Assembly: GCF_000006565.2 (NCBI RefSeq)
Contig: NC_031474.1
Location: forward strand, 1,612,001-1,676,000
Direction of reading: 5' to 3'
Length of the DNA: 64,000 nucleotides
Source of the DNA: Toxoplasma gondii ME49
Lineage: Eukaryota; Apicomplexa; Conoidasida; Eucoccidiorida; Sarcocystidae
Shown: piece after piece, positions 33,144 through 45,072 of the stretch
How positions within the stretch are numbered: position 1 is the first letter of the stretch
How the letters are laid out: each line of letters begins with the position of its first letter
Made by a program: the position numbers and the translations under genes
Notes under the pieces: generated by a model
What the model saw: the letters and a program-made list of their open reading frames with translations, nothing else
The model's database searches: none
What the model was told of the DNA's origin: nothing

Positions 33144-35783
33144 CTACGACCATCCAACTGCCTGAGGGGTAGCATGACACCATAAGAGCTGTGCTGTCAC
33201 GATCTCATTAGACAAAATTTTGTGTAGCCTAATCGAACTTTTCTCCATTCGCGAACGACGTTTTTTCGACATTAAGGGGCTCCGCGCATCTTCGTACCTG
33301 CACCTTGCCTTCGCGAAGTTCTTTACGTCTATGATTTGGCACCGGGTAAAAGAAAATTGGAGGGCAAATACACGTCGTCGCAAGGATGCAACAACATGTG
33401 CCACTGGTAGCTTCCGGTTTCGAATCATCTTCTTTAGAACCTGTCTCGCTTCCAACCACATCAGCGTGCACTGAAGTGGCTTCCGTGGTATTGCTTTTAT
33501 GTTCATAATCATGTGAGCGCCTCTCTTGTGGCCGGCATCGAGCACAAGACGAGGAATTTAGTTGATCACGTAACCACGCAAGCGTAGCCCGAGTCAACAG
33601 CCCAGGACCTGAAGCGAGGGAAAAGGCAGAGCATGCCAGAGAATCCAGAGCATATCCGGGGGTGGCAGTTGTCTCACGCGGCACACAACAGGGCAAAGGC
33701 AGTCAACCCAAAGCGCGTTATACATATTCAGAGCTTCTATTTTGTGAGACAGTAGGTGTGGTAACATCCATGCATGTGCGCATTTACGACCCACACCTTC
33801 CTGTATGCGTATTTTTACCTGTTCGCTCAATGACGTTTGTTGCCTCATCATTCGTACTTCGGAGTGAGTCCATGAGCTCGCTTGCCTCAGGAGAAAATCT
33901 CGCAACGTGTAGCTTAAGGATATCTAACACCACTGCCATTTGATCCGCACTGCGCGTTCCCCACTGGGAATACGGCCGTCCGACACGCTGGAGAATGAAT
34001 CGTATCAGTTCATGCCCTGGTCAATTACAGCACATCAAACACGTGTCTTGACTCGTAGTCACTTGTTCATCTCATAGCCGTATCATCCTTCCATTAATCT
34101 CTGGGGAAGTGCCAGACAATTTAACAGTCGCATCTCTGTCAGCTAGAAGACGCAACGTATGACGGGAGAAGTGTAATGGTGACAGCATAGACGTTATTTC
34201 CTGTGCCACTGTTTAACATTAAAGCCGCCACAATACTGTACTAGGCAGTTCATCAAGGAATGCTACGCACCCGAAGAACATCCGATTAGAGCGTTCCCAA
34301 GTTCAACAGCATCTGGACGTTGCATGCCCATGAAGACAGTCGTGCACTGCCGCAAACACGGGGGTAGCGGTTTTATAGCCTCCATGTCCACATCTGCGTA
34401 TATTCCTGAATACAAAAAGCACGGAAGGTGCTGAGTTGCCAAAACATTTTAGATGCCACATGTCCTGTCTAAAAGAGCCGGATCAAACAACGGCATCCCT
34501 TGAAACCATCAACTGAGTACATTCGCACTCGCAGCCCCTCCGCTGGCACGACTCGAGACGCTTATTCTTTCATCACTTGAGACCTGCGCGTATAACCGGG
34601 TGGCCTTAATACTGTCACGGGACTGAAAGCTTCTTTTGGGGAAACTGTTGTAGCACAGAAGTTGTCGACACCAGAGAGATAACGACCGACAGGCGGTGCA
34701 GCTAGCGCGGTATTCGGGCGGTCCACAATTTCAAGCGTTGCAGCGAATGCTTCCTTTTTCACCTCCGTAATGGCATAAAATCAGCAGGCGGGCAATATCC
34801 GATTTTGCACCCTGACATGACTCCTTGCGAAAGGCCTTGATCGCGTGAACCAGCGTCTGGCTGTCAGAAACGCTATCGGACATTTCCCATTCGGTCGTCT
34901 CTCCTGCATCGGTTGCCGGTCTGTCTACCAAAAGCGGATGAAGATCTTGATGATCTGTCTTTCTGCATTTTGGCCTCCGTGAACGCGACTTCCGATCCAG
35001 GACGTCAAGAAGTGACTCGACATGCGCGTCTGTCCAGAGAGCTTGTATCAAGTCCGGGTTGTGGACTGCCCACGACTGCCTGATTGTTTCAAAGAATGGA
35101 GGAGGATGACCCCCCAACCACACGAAGTGAAGAAGAGGTGGTATCGCCTTTCCGCACACAAATTCCGAGGGAATTTTCATAAAGGCAGAAGAGAAATTCT
35201 TGCAGCCAGCCGAGGAATGCCCGCCATCAACCAAAGGCAATTCAGGTGGAGTGTGCCGGCCGGTTTCCTCAAGACAGCATGAACTACGGCAGTCCACCAC
35301 TGTCCTTTCGGGGTGTCCACAATAGAGTTTCGCCTCACGTATGGCCTGTGCAAGAGAAGCACTTAATGCACGGTCGGCGCAGAAAGCCTCACCATCACGG
35401 TCACCTCTTGAGTCGGCCGGAGCTGGCTGGGGGCAGTGATGATCCACACCCTTCAAGTCCCCGCCATTCTTATAACACTTGAGGAGTTCTGAGTCACAGT
35501 TCAACCGTGGAGTAGCAACGCCAGGCAACCTGTGCCGTTTCGATGTGACTTCTTCGCTCAAGTGGGCTGGTTCGCGTGGGTCCCCTGACGCCGCTAGTAA
35601 AACTCTACGAGCATTGCATCGATGCCACAAACCCCGCAGCAAAGAAAGCCAGGTGTTGTCTTCCGAGCTCCAGAGATTGAACTGGATTACGGAATGGGAC
35701 GGGAAGTCTGGAAAATCAATTCGGTTTTGCCGGTACGTAGTTTCCGCCAATCGTCCCCGCGTCCAGCGACCGCATGTTGCCAT
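33144..35783 (-). CDS. GT32-type glycosyltransferase (DXD)
   Basis: Five exons join in phase: 35783-34763, 34405-34271, 34016-33819, 33608-33298 and 33203-33144 (TAG), giving about 574 aa from ATG 35783. Signature blocks appear in the family's order: IPPLLHFVWLGGHPPPFFET, QSWAVHNPDLIQALWTD, GAKSDIARLLILCHYGG, then across the splice junction IYADVDMEAIKPLP, where DVD is the metal-binding DXD. Next come GHELIRFILQRV, ERTGPGLLTRATLAWL, CPPIFFYPVPNH and a terminal TAQLLWCH. This matches sugar-binding-region GT32 enzymes (Och1-like), which transfer hexoses in the Golgi using Mn2+. No signal anchor is visible at the chosen start. A stop lies 17-18 codons upstream, so a 5' exon encoding a membrane anchor is probably missing from this model. 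Residues 60-190 are poorly conserved. Confidence 0.82.
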
Positions 35784-38296
35784 GTTTTTCACATGAGGAT
35801 AGGCAGTCGACACTGCAGTCGCCGAGACTCTCACGCATTACGTTGTTTCCAATTCCACACTCAAGCGAATGTCTAGCACTGCATGTGTTACGGTATACGA
35901 AATAGATGAAAAGATGCCATTTCACACCGAGATCTGTAAATGGCTAGTCAATTTTCCGACGCCACTAAGCGGCCGCGTGCATGCATATTTAGCACACACT
36001 TAAAGATCGTCAGCCAGCTATTGATGAACCCGTTGTTCCAAACGCGACAAGACGGCAAAAGTGAAATGGAGGAACACCAATGATTGACGACGGATTCTCT
36101 ATGAGGAAACCATCGAGGAGAGTCTGCTTTGCGTTCATCAGTGCGGGGCATGCGCTGGAGAAGTGTTCTCATAGCATGGGTCCGATGCAGAAGAAATTCT
36201 TCCATCTGGAAGTGGAGCCTCTTGGCGAGTCCAGCAAGCAGATAACTCATCCGGTTATTCGAGAAAGTGGTAGCATTTCGAGAACAGAGGCAATGCGTAC
36301 TCGAGTGCCTCGCACTTCTGAGGTAATAGCAAGCCCCCCATCGGGCGAGTGTTACGCGGAGGTGTAGGCTCCTATGAATTCAGGCGCGTTGCTGCTCTCT
36401 TCTGTGTTGATCTCGGTGAAATACGGCACAGCACAAAGTTCCAGTTAATTTGCAAGGGTCTATTTCAAAATGCTTCCAGGACTACGGGCAAGAGCTGTCG
36501 CAACGGTATATAGAGAAAGGGACATGGTCCACATAACTCCAGCACCAAGGACCCAAACAACAGAGACACAGAACGATAGACAGCTCGGAAAGTTCCGTTC
36601 GTTGAATTGTTGCATCGCACAGTTAAAAAGTCGATCTTTCCGTTGCGAAGTCCGCACCAAGACCATAAAGATCAGAGGCAGACCATGTATTATAATTATC
36701 ACATTAATCAGATATTGTACCTGTACAAATGATCCGCCTGAGGCGAACCCTCATACACCGCGGAGCGCCGTTTCCTGTATCCTGTGTCTCTCTTCACAGA
36801 GCCGATACTAAACTCAGAAGGTGCGCCGGCATGCGACAATGGGAACAGATTGTGTCTAAGTCGGGGGCCATCGCAATTGAAAAAGTGCTCGACACTGCAG
36901 AGCTCTCGTTCCTCGATAAGTGTGCTGTGGGAGCCACAAGGATACAGCTGTACCGGGAGATTCTACAGAGCCGAACGTCAATCACCATCATACACCACAA
37001 CTCGAGCGAAACTGTCGCCCTTGAGAAAGCTGCTGCCGCACACGTGGAAGAGTCTTGGTGCATAATGTTTGCATTGCTAATTCGTTTTTCGGTGAACGAT
37101 TGGAAAATAGAAGGTGATTGTTAGGTGAGGCGCAAAATAACTGAAGAACCAAAAGTGTGTGCATTCTTTTGGACCATGCTGGGAAGGGCAACTTACCGTT
37201 GACTCACCTAAATATCCTGCTCCAGCAAGAGGAGTAGGCAACAACATTGGGATGACCTGTGTCGCCCCCCTGTCATTCTCCTGGATAGAGAGACAGGGTT
37301 TGCTTGTCCTCGAGCAAGTGCTCTTCTGGCATCGTTTCAACTGTTTTTTGAACTTTGGAACGTTCACCAACGTGTTTAACCTGTCATCATTCGGGATGAC
37401 TTTTTCTTAGTGGGAACTGTACAATAGCACACCCTTGCCTGGCCGCGAGAGCTCAGTTCCCCACGTGCACTCTGGAGTCTGAAAGAATATGAGACGCGCA
37501 AAGCAATCTCAAAGGGCGTCTCTGATTGTCGTTGAATAAAACTACGAGAGAGCCCTCGCCGAGGTAGGCATTGAGTGTTTCGCTGGGATACTCTGAAGCG
37601 CCAGTGGTACAAGTACGGAGACTGGCTACTCTTTGCCACACCAGCAGATTTTCGCGTAGGACATCACTTCTTCAAACCAGGACAGCGGGCAAACCTGTTA
37701 CGGGATGTCGTTTTCCTGGATCCACCTGAATGGTTTGCAACTCTGGACTCAACTGTCAGCGAATCCACATTTTTGCAGATACTAGCGCATTTCCTTATCT
37801 ACAGCTATACCGTGAATCTGACTTTGTATAAGCCTAAAAATGTCAGCATACCAACAAATGAGACAATAATGCTACGCTGGAGTTGGGGCGCGTGCGGTTC
37901 CTCGTCGAGTTTTGATATTCTACGGCTTCTGCTCGTTAGACTTCCTTCCGAAGTCCACGCCCTCACTGGCGCGTTTTCTCCGGTTACTGCACCAAACTTT
38001 GCACACAGCATGAAAACGACAGGTTTTTATTAACGTATGCTAGAAGCCCGTTCGTTGTGTTGCCGTCCATTCGCTTCACGTTTTCACCTTTCTCAACATG
38101 TGATATGTAACATTGTTCGGCTCCACGAGCTGTCGACATCTTCAATTGTGGTTTGCCCGCCATCTGGGGGTTAAAAGCAGCCCTCGTGGGGCACCATGAT
38201 CTACGACTGTGACCACCCCGCAAGTGTGGCTAGCTTACAAGTTGAGTTACACAACGTTCCTACTCTCATTTTCTGCCTGCGGGCCCCCGTCTCATA
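35784..38296. other. Unresolved region with competing exon candidates
   Basis: Several frames look coding, but on opposite strands. On the - strand, about 37370-37207 ends in a GTGAGT donor whose phase fits an acceptor at about 37048 opening a Ser/Cys-rich frame to 36794; 37641-37453 (SEYPSETLNAYLGEGSLVVL) and 36250-36060 (MSYLLAGLAKRLHFQMEEFL) are further candidates. On the + strand, 36834-37124 and 37575-38033 are open and have a balanced amino-acid composition. Either a - strand multi-exon gene or missing 5' exons of the GT32 gene could be here. Confidence 0.3.
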
Positions 38297-41200
38297 TTAG
38301 CACCACTGTACTGGGGGAAGCATCATGTTGCTATGGCCATCTTTCTCGTGCACACGGTTTTCTCGTTTTTTCAACTGAATTGTCCAGTCGCTCCACCAGC
38401 CCTCCTGTGCAGCATCGTAGCATCGTGTTGACCGAATTGTATCACTTTCCCTTCTAAACGACTCGTCCTTTTGCGCCTCACACTCTTCATAGTTTACCCC
38501 AGCATGGAACCGCGAGTCTTGGTTGCCTTCCCCTTCCGTAGGCGCTCGCGTGGACGGCGTTAGCAGAGAACGCTGGACTCTCTCATTCGTCCAGAAACAT
38601 GTGTCAGAATTTTCGCTGCCGCGAGTATGCTCTGTTCCCCATTGTTCCTGGTTGTGACATGTGCTCATGCTTGTCCTTCGGCTCGAGTTGCTCGAGCAGC
38701 TGCTCCCTGGACCTCTGGCAGCGAGGCCGCTATCATAGATCGTATCATCAGCGCGTCCGTGATCTCCGTCAGTGCATGAAGCAGGCGGATAAGAATCTTT
38801 CGGAGGGTTGCATTCCCCGTCAACACTCGAGACCATTTGTGACTCGAACCGTGGCTCTCTCCCTCTTCCTACAGAAGGCTCTTGCCGCCCCCTTCCAAAG
38901 GAATGCGGGTTCTGCGAGTGTCTAGACGAGCACTTTGCGACCACGGCATGTTGCGAGATGCGGTGCCCGTCTGGGGACGAAGCCCCCGTAAGTCGGTGCC
39001 ACGGGGCGGCCAAATGCCCCTGTTGAAGGAGTTCGAACTGGTAGACAACTCGTCCGTTCGAGCTTTTCTGTCGCTCTCGCCACGGAGGCAGAAACAGTTC
39101 ATCGCAGTTCGGCGGCACCTGGCAACCAGCTGGGAAGTCGATTGCTGCTGTTGCGTCGACGCGCTCAGGGAAATGCGCCGATTTCGCCGCGACATCGAAG
39201 TCCGTCGTTTTCCTCTTCTTCAAGTGATGTTCGATGTCTTCGAGTGACGCAGCCCATGGGTCATCGTTGTCCTGCTGGCGCTCTTCCCCGGTTGCTCTCT
39301 CTGCCTCTTGGTCACTGTCGGTAGACTCACTCAGGTTGCTGGCGCGGCGCACCATTAGGGGCAACGATGACGTCGCCGTAACCGTTTGGTTTCCTCTCGA
39401 AGAGCGCTCCGGCTCCTCGTCCTGGCCGCACACACTGTGGTTGTCTCGGGGACTTTCTCGCACCGAGGACCCCCCAGTGCAAGATTCCTGCTGGTTCTGC
39501 TGGCGCCTGCGCGCTCTCTGTCGGCGTTGCTGCTGGCGCTGCTTCCGTCGCCTCTGCCTCTCTGTTGCGGGGCGAGACTCGGGTCTGCCTGCTTCTACCT
39601 CCAGCCCACTTCGCGAGTGGCTAAGTCCCCCTCGGACAGTCAGGACAACGGGCGGCGCCGCAGGCTGCAGCGGCGAGACATCATCCTGCGGAAAGTCGCG
39701 CGAGCGCTTCTTGCCTTCCCCTCTTTGTCCGTCGCTGCCTCCGAGCCTCCGGTCGTCGAGACTGCCGGAGTTCTGCGGGGACCTGCGTTCGACCGGCAAG
39801 GGTGGCGCCCCGCCGGGGGACCTCTGGGGCCCCGCGACGCCAAACGGCGTTATGGGAGATGGCGGCAGACGCGAAAGAGCTTGCGAACACGGCGAAGGCG
39901 TCAGTTGACTCGGAGGCTGATGCCAGGGAAAACCGCTGTGCCGAGGAGAGGACAGGCCTCTGGACCGCCGCGGCGTGTCTGCGCCTTCAAATCTGCGAGG
40001 CATCTCCCTGAAAATGCGCGAAGGACTCTCACTGCTCGGAAATCTCCTCCAGTCGGTGGCGGAGGCGCTGTTAACGCGAAGCGGAGGGAGCTGGCGGGAT
40101 GCGCACTGCGACGACGTAGACGGAGCTGAGAGGATGGTAGGAACAGGCAAACGCCTAGGAGATTGGGATGAAACACGACATGAGGGGGACTGTGTAAATG
40201 ATCGATCATTCCAGGCGGAATTGCTGCGCTGAGAGGGGGACGCATCTCCACGGAATTGCGACGGCGGCGTCCGGGTGCTTCGGCCCGAGCTATCACTAAA
40301 TCTCCGGTACTTCGCCCAGTGTTCCCTTTCGGAGGGAATCGGAGGCTTCGGAGATAAGCACCGGCCCCTCCGAACGGTGTCATTTCTGGAACAGCTCACT
40401 GATTCCACGAGGCAAGGTCTCCTGTGTTCAGTTCGCCGCAACGATGCCGGCGCCGCAGACTGCCACTTGACAGGACTTGGGGAGGCAGCGCGTGAAAAGG
40501 GTTCTAGCGGAATACTTGCACGGCGACAAGGGGCACTTGAATCGATGTGGTGTTGTGACAGTGGACTATATGAGGCAGCCAGAGACTCGACTTCCCTCGA
40601 GAAGCTTGCGACTCGGGGGAGCGGCAGCCTATGTCCGGTCGGTGGAGCAGGGCTACATCTGCGTGTGCATAGACGTGGGGGATGCTTGCGCAACCTTTGC
40701 TGCTCGTACGCAGGGTTACAGGAGAGAGACACAAGTGTTTTTCCCTTAGGTGCACTGCACTGTACAGGGGGTGCCATGGGGGCTCCAGATCTAGACGGCC
40801 CGTGCGGTGAATATGAGCGTTGGTCGAGTTCACGTGATTGCCAGCGGGGAATCTGAGGTTCCGAAAACGTACCTCCTGCTGTAGCTCGGCTGAAATCGGC
40901 TGGCACACATTCGCGAGGCGAAAAATCAGACGAGTTAGGTTCGTCGTCCATGCGACTGCGGCGACCAGGGGAATCGGGCCTGTCTTTAAGTACGGCACGA
41001 TACTCACCCTTTTCGAGGTCCTTGTCTGTCTCGTACTGTCGCTGATCTGTCCTTTCAGGCGGCCACTGTCGGCTATCCCCGCGGTCGCCATGCCTTGACT
41101 GTAGAACCAGCACCACAGGGCTTTGCTCTCTGCCCTGCCGGGGTTCTCGATTGAACGCCTCCCTGGGCTCTTGGGGCAGTGAAAAATCCCGAGGTCCTCT

Positions 41201-41920
41201 TAGCCTGTCGTGATCACAGAAGCCCGCATCCTCGTAGGAATAATCAGCGTGTTGACGATGGAGGTGTCGGAAGCCATCTAGGTTTTGGGCGTTGTCCTGA
41301 CGTTCGCGGGAGGACACAGGAGGCGGGGGGTCTCCGTGGGACATCTGAGGCGTCTCCGCAGGGTCTGCGTCTCCGCGGTGTGAGAGATCCAGACAATTTG
41401 CGGTTTCATGAGCACTGTGACGCCTCGAAATGTGGAGCACCTCGGTCTGAGGGTAGGGCCCCCTGGCGGCGGGATGAGACTCTGGAAGTCTTACTGCTCT
41501 AATGCCTACAGTGCCCGACGCCCGTGTAGCAAAGGCGTCGCTTTCGCGTTCCTCCCGTTCGCTAAAGGGAGGAGGGGGTGGAGGGCCTCTCCGAGAGCAA
41601 GTAAACGTATTGCCCGTAGGAATAGGAAGCAGACCGACTCCCACTTGCGGTGGCGCAGAGGCGGGTGGGGGCGGCTGATGTCTGGAGACCCCATACAGCT
41701 GCTGATTTGTGGGCGCATCTGGCGGGGCTCTGGGAACGGGAGGATGTGGATGACCGGCTGATGCGGAGCCGGGACCGCGACGAGGACAAGACAACAGGGG
41801 AGGATTTGGAGGGCCACCGACGGGGCCGCTCCGCCCTGTCAGTTCCGGCCGAGTCATGGCCCGCAAAACTGCAGGCGGTTCTGGCGGTGGTGGTGGCGCA
41901 GGCACGAAGGAGGCGTGCAT
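38297..41920 (-). CDS. Large disordered Pro/Ser/Arg-rich protein
   Basis: One uninterrupted frame of about 1,207 aa runs from ATG 41918-41920 to TGA 38297. The N-terminus is proline-rich (FVPAPPPPPEPPAVL, RRGPPPPPPF), as in profilin- or SH3/WW-binding regions. The middle is Ser/Pro/Arg-rich with many SP and RS dipeptides, and a short Arg/Gln-rich block (KQRQQQRRQRARRRQQ) lies at about residues 785-815. Downstream, DPWAASLEDIEHHLKKRK is the only segment that looks like an ordered helix. No catalytic domain, signal peptide or membrane span is visible. Length without a stop over 3.6 kb, and normal codon bias, argue that it is real. RS/SP richness and the basic block suggest a nuclear RNA-processing or cytoskeletal scaffold; no family is recognised. 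Confidence 0.7.
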   Translation of the reverse strand: MHASFVPAPPPPPEPPAVLRAMTRPELTGRSGPVGGPPNPPLLSCPRRGPGSASAGHPHPPVPRAPPDAPTNQQLYGVSRHQPPPPASAPPQVGVGLLPIPTGNTFTCSRRGPPPPPPFSEREERESDAFATRASGTVGIRAVRLPESHPAARGPYPQTEVLHISRRHSAHETANCLDLSHRGDADPAETPQMSHGDPPPPVSSRERQDNAQNLDGFRHLHRQHADYSYEDAGFCDHDRLRGPRDFSLPQEPREAFNREPRQGREQSPVVLVLQSRHGDRGDSRQWPPERTDQRQYETDKDLEKGEYRAVLKDRPDSPGRRSRMDDEPNSSDFSPRECVPADFSRATAGGTFSEPQIPRWQSRELDQRSYSPHGPSRSGAPMAPPVQCSAPKGKTLVSLSCNPAYEQQRLRKHPPRLCTRRCSPAPPTGHRLPLPRVASFSREVESLAASYSPLSQHHIDSSAPCRRASIPLEPFSRAASPSPVKWQSAAPASLRRTEHRRPCLVESVSCSRNDTVRRGRCLSPKPPIPSEREHWAKYRRFSDSSGRSTRTPPSQFRGDASPSQRSNSAWNDRSFTQSPSCRVSSQSPRRLPVPTILSAPSTSSQCASRQLPPLRVNSASATDWRRFPSSESPSRIFREMPRRFEGADTPRRSRGLSSPRHSGFPWHQPPSQLTPSPCSQALSRLPPSPITPFGVAGPQRSPGGAPPLPVERRSPQNSGSLDDRRLGGSDGQRGEGKKRSRDFPQDDVSPLQPAAPPVVLTVRGGLSHSRSGLEVEAGRPESRPATERQRRRKQRQQQRRQRARRRQQNQQESCTGGSSVRESPRDNHSVCGQDEEPERSSRGNQTVTATSSLPLMVRRASNLSESTDSDQEAERATGEERQQDNDDPWAASLEDIEHHLKKRKTTDFDVAAKSAHFPERVDATAAIDFPAGCQVPPNCDELFLPPWRERQKSSNGRVVYQFELLQQGHLAAPWHRLTGASSPDGHRISQHAVVAKCSSRHSQNPHSFGRGRQEPSVGRGREPRFESQMVSSVDGECNPPKDSYPPASCTDGDHGRADDTIYDSGLAARGPGSSCSSNSSRRTSMSTCHNQEQWGTEHTRGSENSDTCFWTNERVQRSLLTPSTRAPTEGEGNQDSRFHAGVNYEECEAQKDESFRRESDTIRSTRCYDAAQEGWWSDWTIQLKKRENRVHEKDGHSNMMLPPVQWC

Positions 41921-44900
41921 GGTCACAGATACAAATGTTCAATTGCGACTGACGTCAACCATTAGAAACAACGGAAACAAACGACCGGAGAATCCACGCA
42001 GAAGGGGCATCGATCTACGCAGATACCGAAGCTCAAGTCCCTCAAAGCAAGAGCGTAACGCAAATCAGGCTGCCGCAATTCTTTATAAGTTCCAGCAGAA
42101 AACAACTTGCTGACACAAACATGATCACGGAGTAGTGTGTCCAGTATTGAATCCAATAAAGGTCGCACTGGAGAACACAAGAACCTCGGTGGTTCTCCAG
42201 GACGGTCGTCGAACTCGACTGATCGTGACTACCGTGACGGGTGTCACCTTTTGAGAGTCAGCCAAACCATGAAGCTGCGAAAGCCCTGAAAAAAGCCCTG
42301 TATGGGTGAAGAAAAACGAGCACGGCAAGTTGAACAAACTTGGAAGCAACAATACTGAGTTGGTGTGGGAGGTGCGCCGACGAGATACCCGGCCGGTGAT
42401 ATATGGGGTCAGATTGCTTTTTGACGGAAGTTGTTGGCACTGGAAAGACCTCCTTGAAACAGCTGCATCAACGCAGGATCGCTCCAGAACACGGGTAGGG
42501 GGCTGGAATCAGCAAGTTAAACAGTCGTTCATTGAATGCATAGAGTGACGGTAACCGTATGAAATGATGCCAGAGGCCGGTGGAACCCGCAGTCAAAGTC
42601 ATCGCGTGTCTTTCCCCTTTCTTTGTGGCTTCACAACAAGAAGAGTTATGCGCACGAACCAGTAGGTTTGACGACGACTTTAGGTGTCTTTTTCACTTTT
42701 CCCTTTAGCCCGAAAACCACCGGGCCATTCCAAGCAATTAGCGTCGCAGTTTGCAGCGCAAATTGCGAGCAGAAACAGACATGATCAAAGATGAATGATG
42801 GAAGACAGAGAGCACATGGACTAGGGAGGACGGAAAAGTAAGGGTGGCCAGCCGGAAAAAGAGGGTGAAAATGTGCACAGTTGGATTGAACTTTCGGTTT
42901 AAAAATGCAAACATTTTCCGATCTCGTGCACCAATCTAAAAATACCATCCCAGGCCGAACCAACAGTCAATCCAGCAGTCGAATCTAAAGGGAGAATCAC
43001 TTTTTCCCAAATTTGGCCCCCAGCGCGAAATAGTTAAAAAACTGACAAGACGGGTTTTTGTGTTTGTGACAAGGTTTTGAAAAGCTGCCAGTTAACCGGG
43101 CGTTGACAAGTCTAAGCCAAGGGTGCTCATTATCGCATTTTAGACACGAATAGAAAATGGCTTGACAGGTGTGCATTATGAAACGTTACACGGATCACAT
43201 TTAAATTGAATTCGCTTCCCTTTCTTAAAAGGGCTCACATTCGACACCAAGGAAAAAGCGCCAATAGTGGGGCCGCCCTCCAGGCTCTAATAGCGAGCAC
43301 GACTTGAGAACAGCTATCTCAACGGGATAACCAACCCTTAAAGAAATGGGAAAGCCGGGGAAAGAACACACAGATTACGACATCGTCCGCGCCTCCATGA
43401 ATCTCCCGCCTTCCGGAGCTAGCAATTAGTGAAGTTTCGTTGCTTTCTTAAACTTCTAACAAGTTTCGTCCCAGATCGCGAACAGTGCGTAGTCTAGTGC
43501 ACTGTGCCACGTTCGCATGTGGTGCGCGCACACACCATGCACCTCGCGCTCCACCACATCGGCGAAAAGGCACCAAAGATAAGCGGTCCTGAATATGTTG
43601 CTTCAACAAGGTTTTGAGAAGCTCATTAAAAACAACAACGCAGTCACGGTGACTCATATGCGTGGAGGTCACACTTTGCATATCCGTTAAAAAGAAGTCT
43701 TGGCGGTTACCCAAGGATGAGACGACCGATCAACGTGAAGCGACTACAGTTTGGCCACCCAGCGTAGTCAACGTACTTTGATTCATCACGACGAATTGGA
43801 AAAAACTGTGTCAAATGAATGTTTGTAAGGAAGCGGAAAGCGCTTATTGATGATTGAATAAAGCTGCGTCTGAGGCTTTCTCACCGCTGAGAAAAATCGA
43901 TCCGTACGTGGCAGTGTTTGAGTCTCACGCCTGAAGGGCATTGTGGAAAGACAGTGCTGTTCAGAGGTACCTTGCGGATGTGGTGTATGCTCACGTTGTC
44001 TTCGCCAAAGGCGAAATGATTTTCTTTCCTCTGATGCTCACGTTCGATCCGCGTACCGAGAAAATGCTCAACAGCCGCATTAATTTGGACTCACTCGCCA
44101 GCCAGACAGGGTTTGGTAGGGTTGATACTCCTGTCGCACCAGTCACAGAGGTTACCAACCAGCTTCCTTCCTGACCCCACCCTCACGGCGTTCGTGCTGA
44201 TGGCAAGTTTATCTCGAGTCACCCACATGGGTTTAATCGATTTAACGTGAACATAGAAGGTGCAAATTATTTGTTGGCAGGGAGAGCCACTCCAGACAGG
44301 GAAACCACCTAATCTGAACTATCATGTCCAAATTCACTTTCCCTCACAGCCTATCGATTAGTGGGCGATTCAGCAAGTAGTGTACTACAACAGGATGAGA
44401 GAGACATGTGCTTTTAGGCAACCGTGTCTCGGCGCATGAGCGGAACCTGCCGCAAATGAACGTGTCACGCAGCACGTGAGTATGTCAAAACCGTAACTTC
44501 ACCAAACTGCTTGTTTCTATTCGTGTAGGGACCAGCGTTGCAGTTTTTCTGAAGAACACATCGTTGGTATCTATTAAATCTCTGCTACTCTCGTGATTTT
44601 CAAGCTATAGTCATCATCATCTGAGTCTGGGCGTGGGACACGTGGGAACGACGCGGCTACAGCGGCCGCAACCGTTGACCCCTAAAGCAAGCTCCTACCG
44701 ATCGCCAGTGCTTCGCGATTTATGCAAAAAAGTTCACATGCAGGCTACAAGCTTCGCAGCAAACTAACGTCGGCACGACGGCCAGCTTTACACCAGTAGC
44801 ATCCGTGTTGCGTTGCAATAGCTTAAAACAGCGTTCAGAGAGAATGAAGAAATGTTCTGTAAAGACTGCAACAGAATTTCTAGCAGGTGTACGAGTAAAC

Positions 44901-45072
44901 CTTTCGGTCTACAGAGACAGTTAATTCCTGTACACGCCTAGGTGTCTTATACACACCAACGCCAAGATATGTCAAAAAGTGAGGCAGAAAGAAGACAGTT
45001 GCGCTATGAAACGAACATTTCGGAAGGGTATTTTTTGGCACCTTCTCTTAAGCAGTCAAGCCGTGGCGGTTT
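41921..45072. other. Intergenic, no supported gene
   Basis: This 3.1 kb of lower-GC DNA lies between the start of the disordered-protein gene and the stop of the PGAP1 gene, both on the - strand. The only notable frame is + strand 43941-44174 (AVQRYLADVVYAHVVFAKGE and onward), 77 aa, with no motif or splice context. It should contain the promoter and 5' UTR of the gene at 41920. Confidence 0.6.

Noticed and set aside
43941..44174. 77-aa + strand frame in the 42-45 kb intergenic region
   Set aside because: Composition is protein-like, but there is no motif, no splice partner and no neighbour context; it also does not resemble mitochondrial cytochrome b, so a nuclear mitochondrial insertion is not supported.
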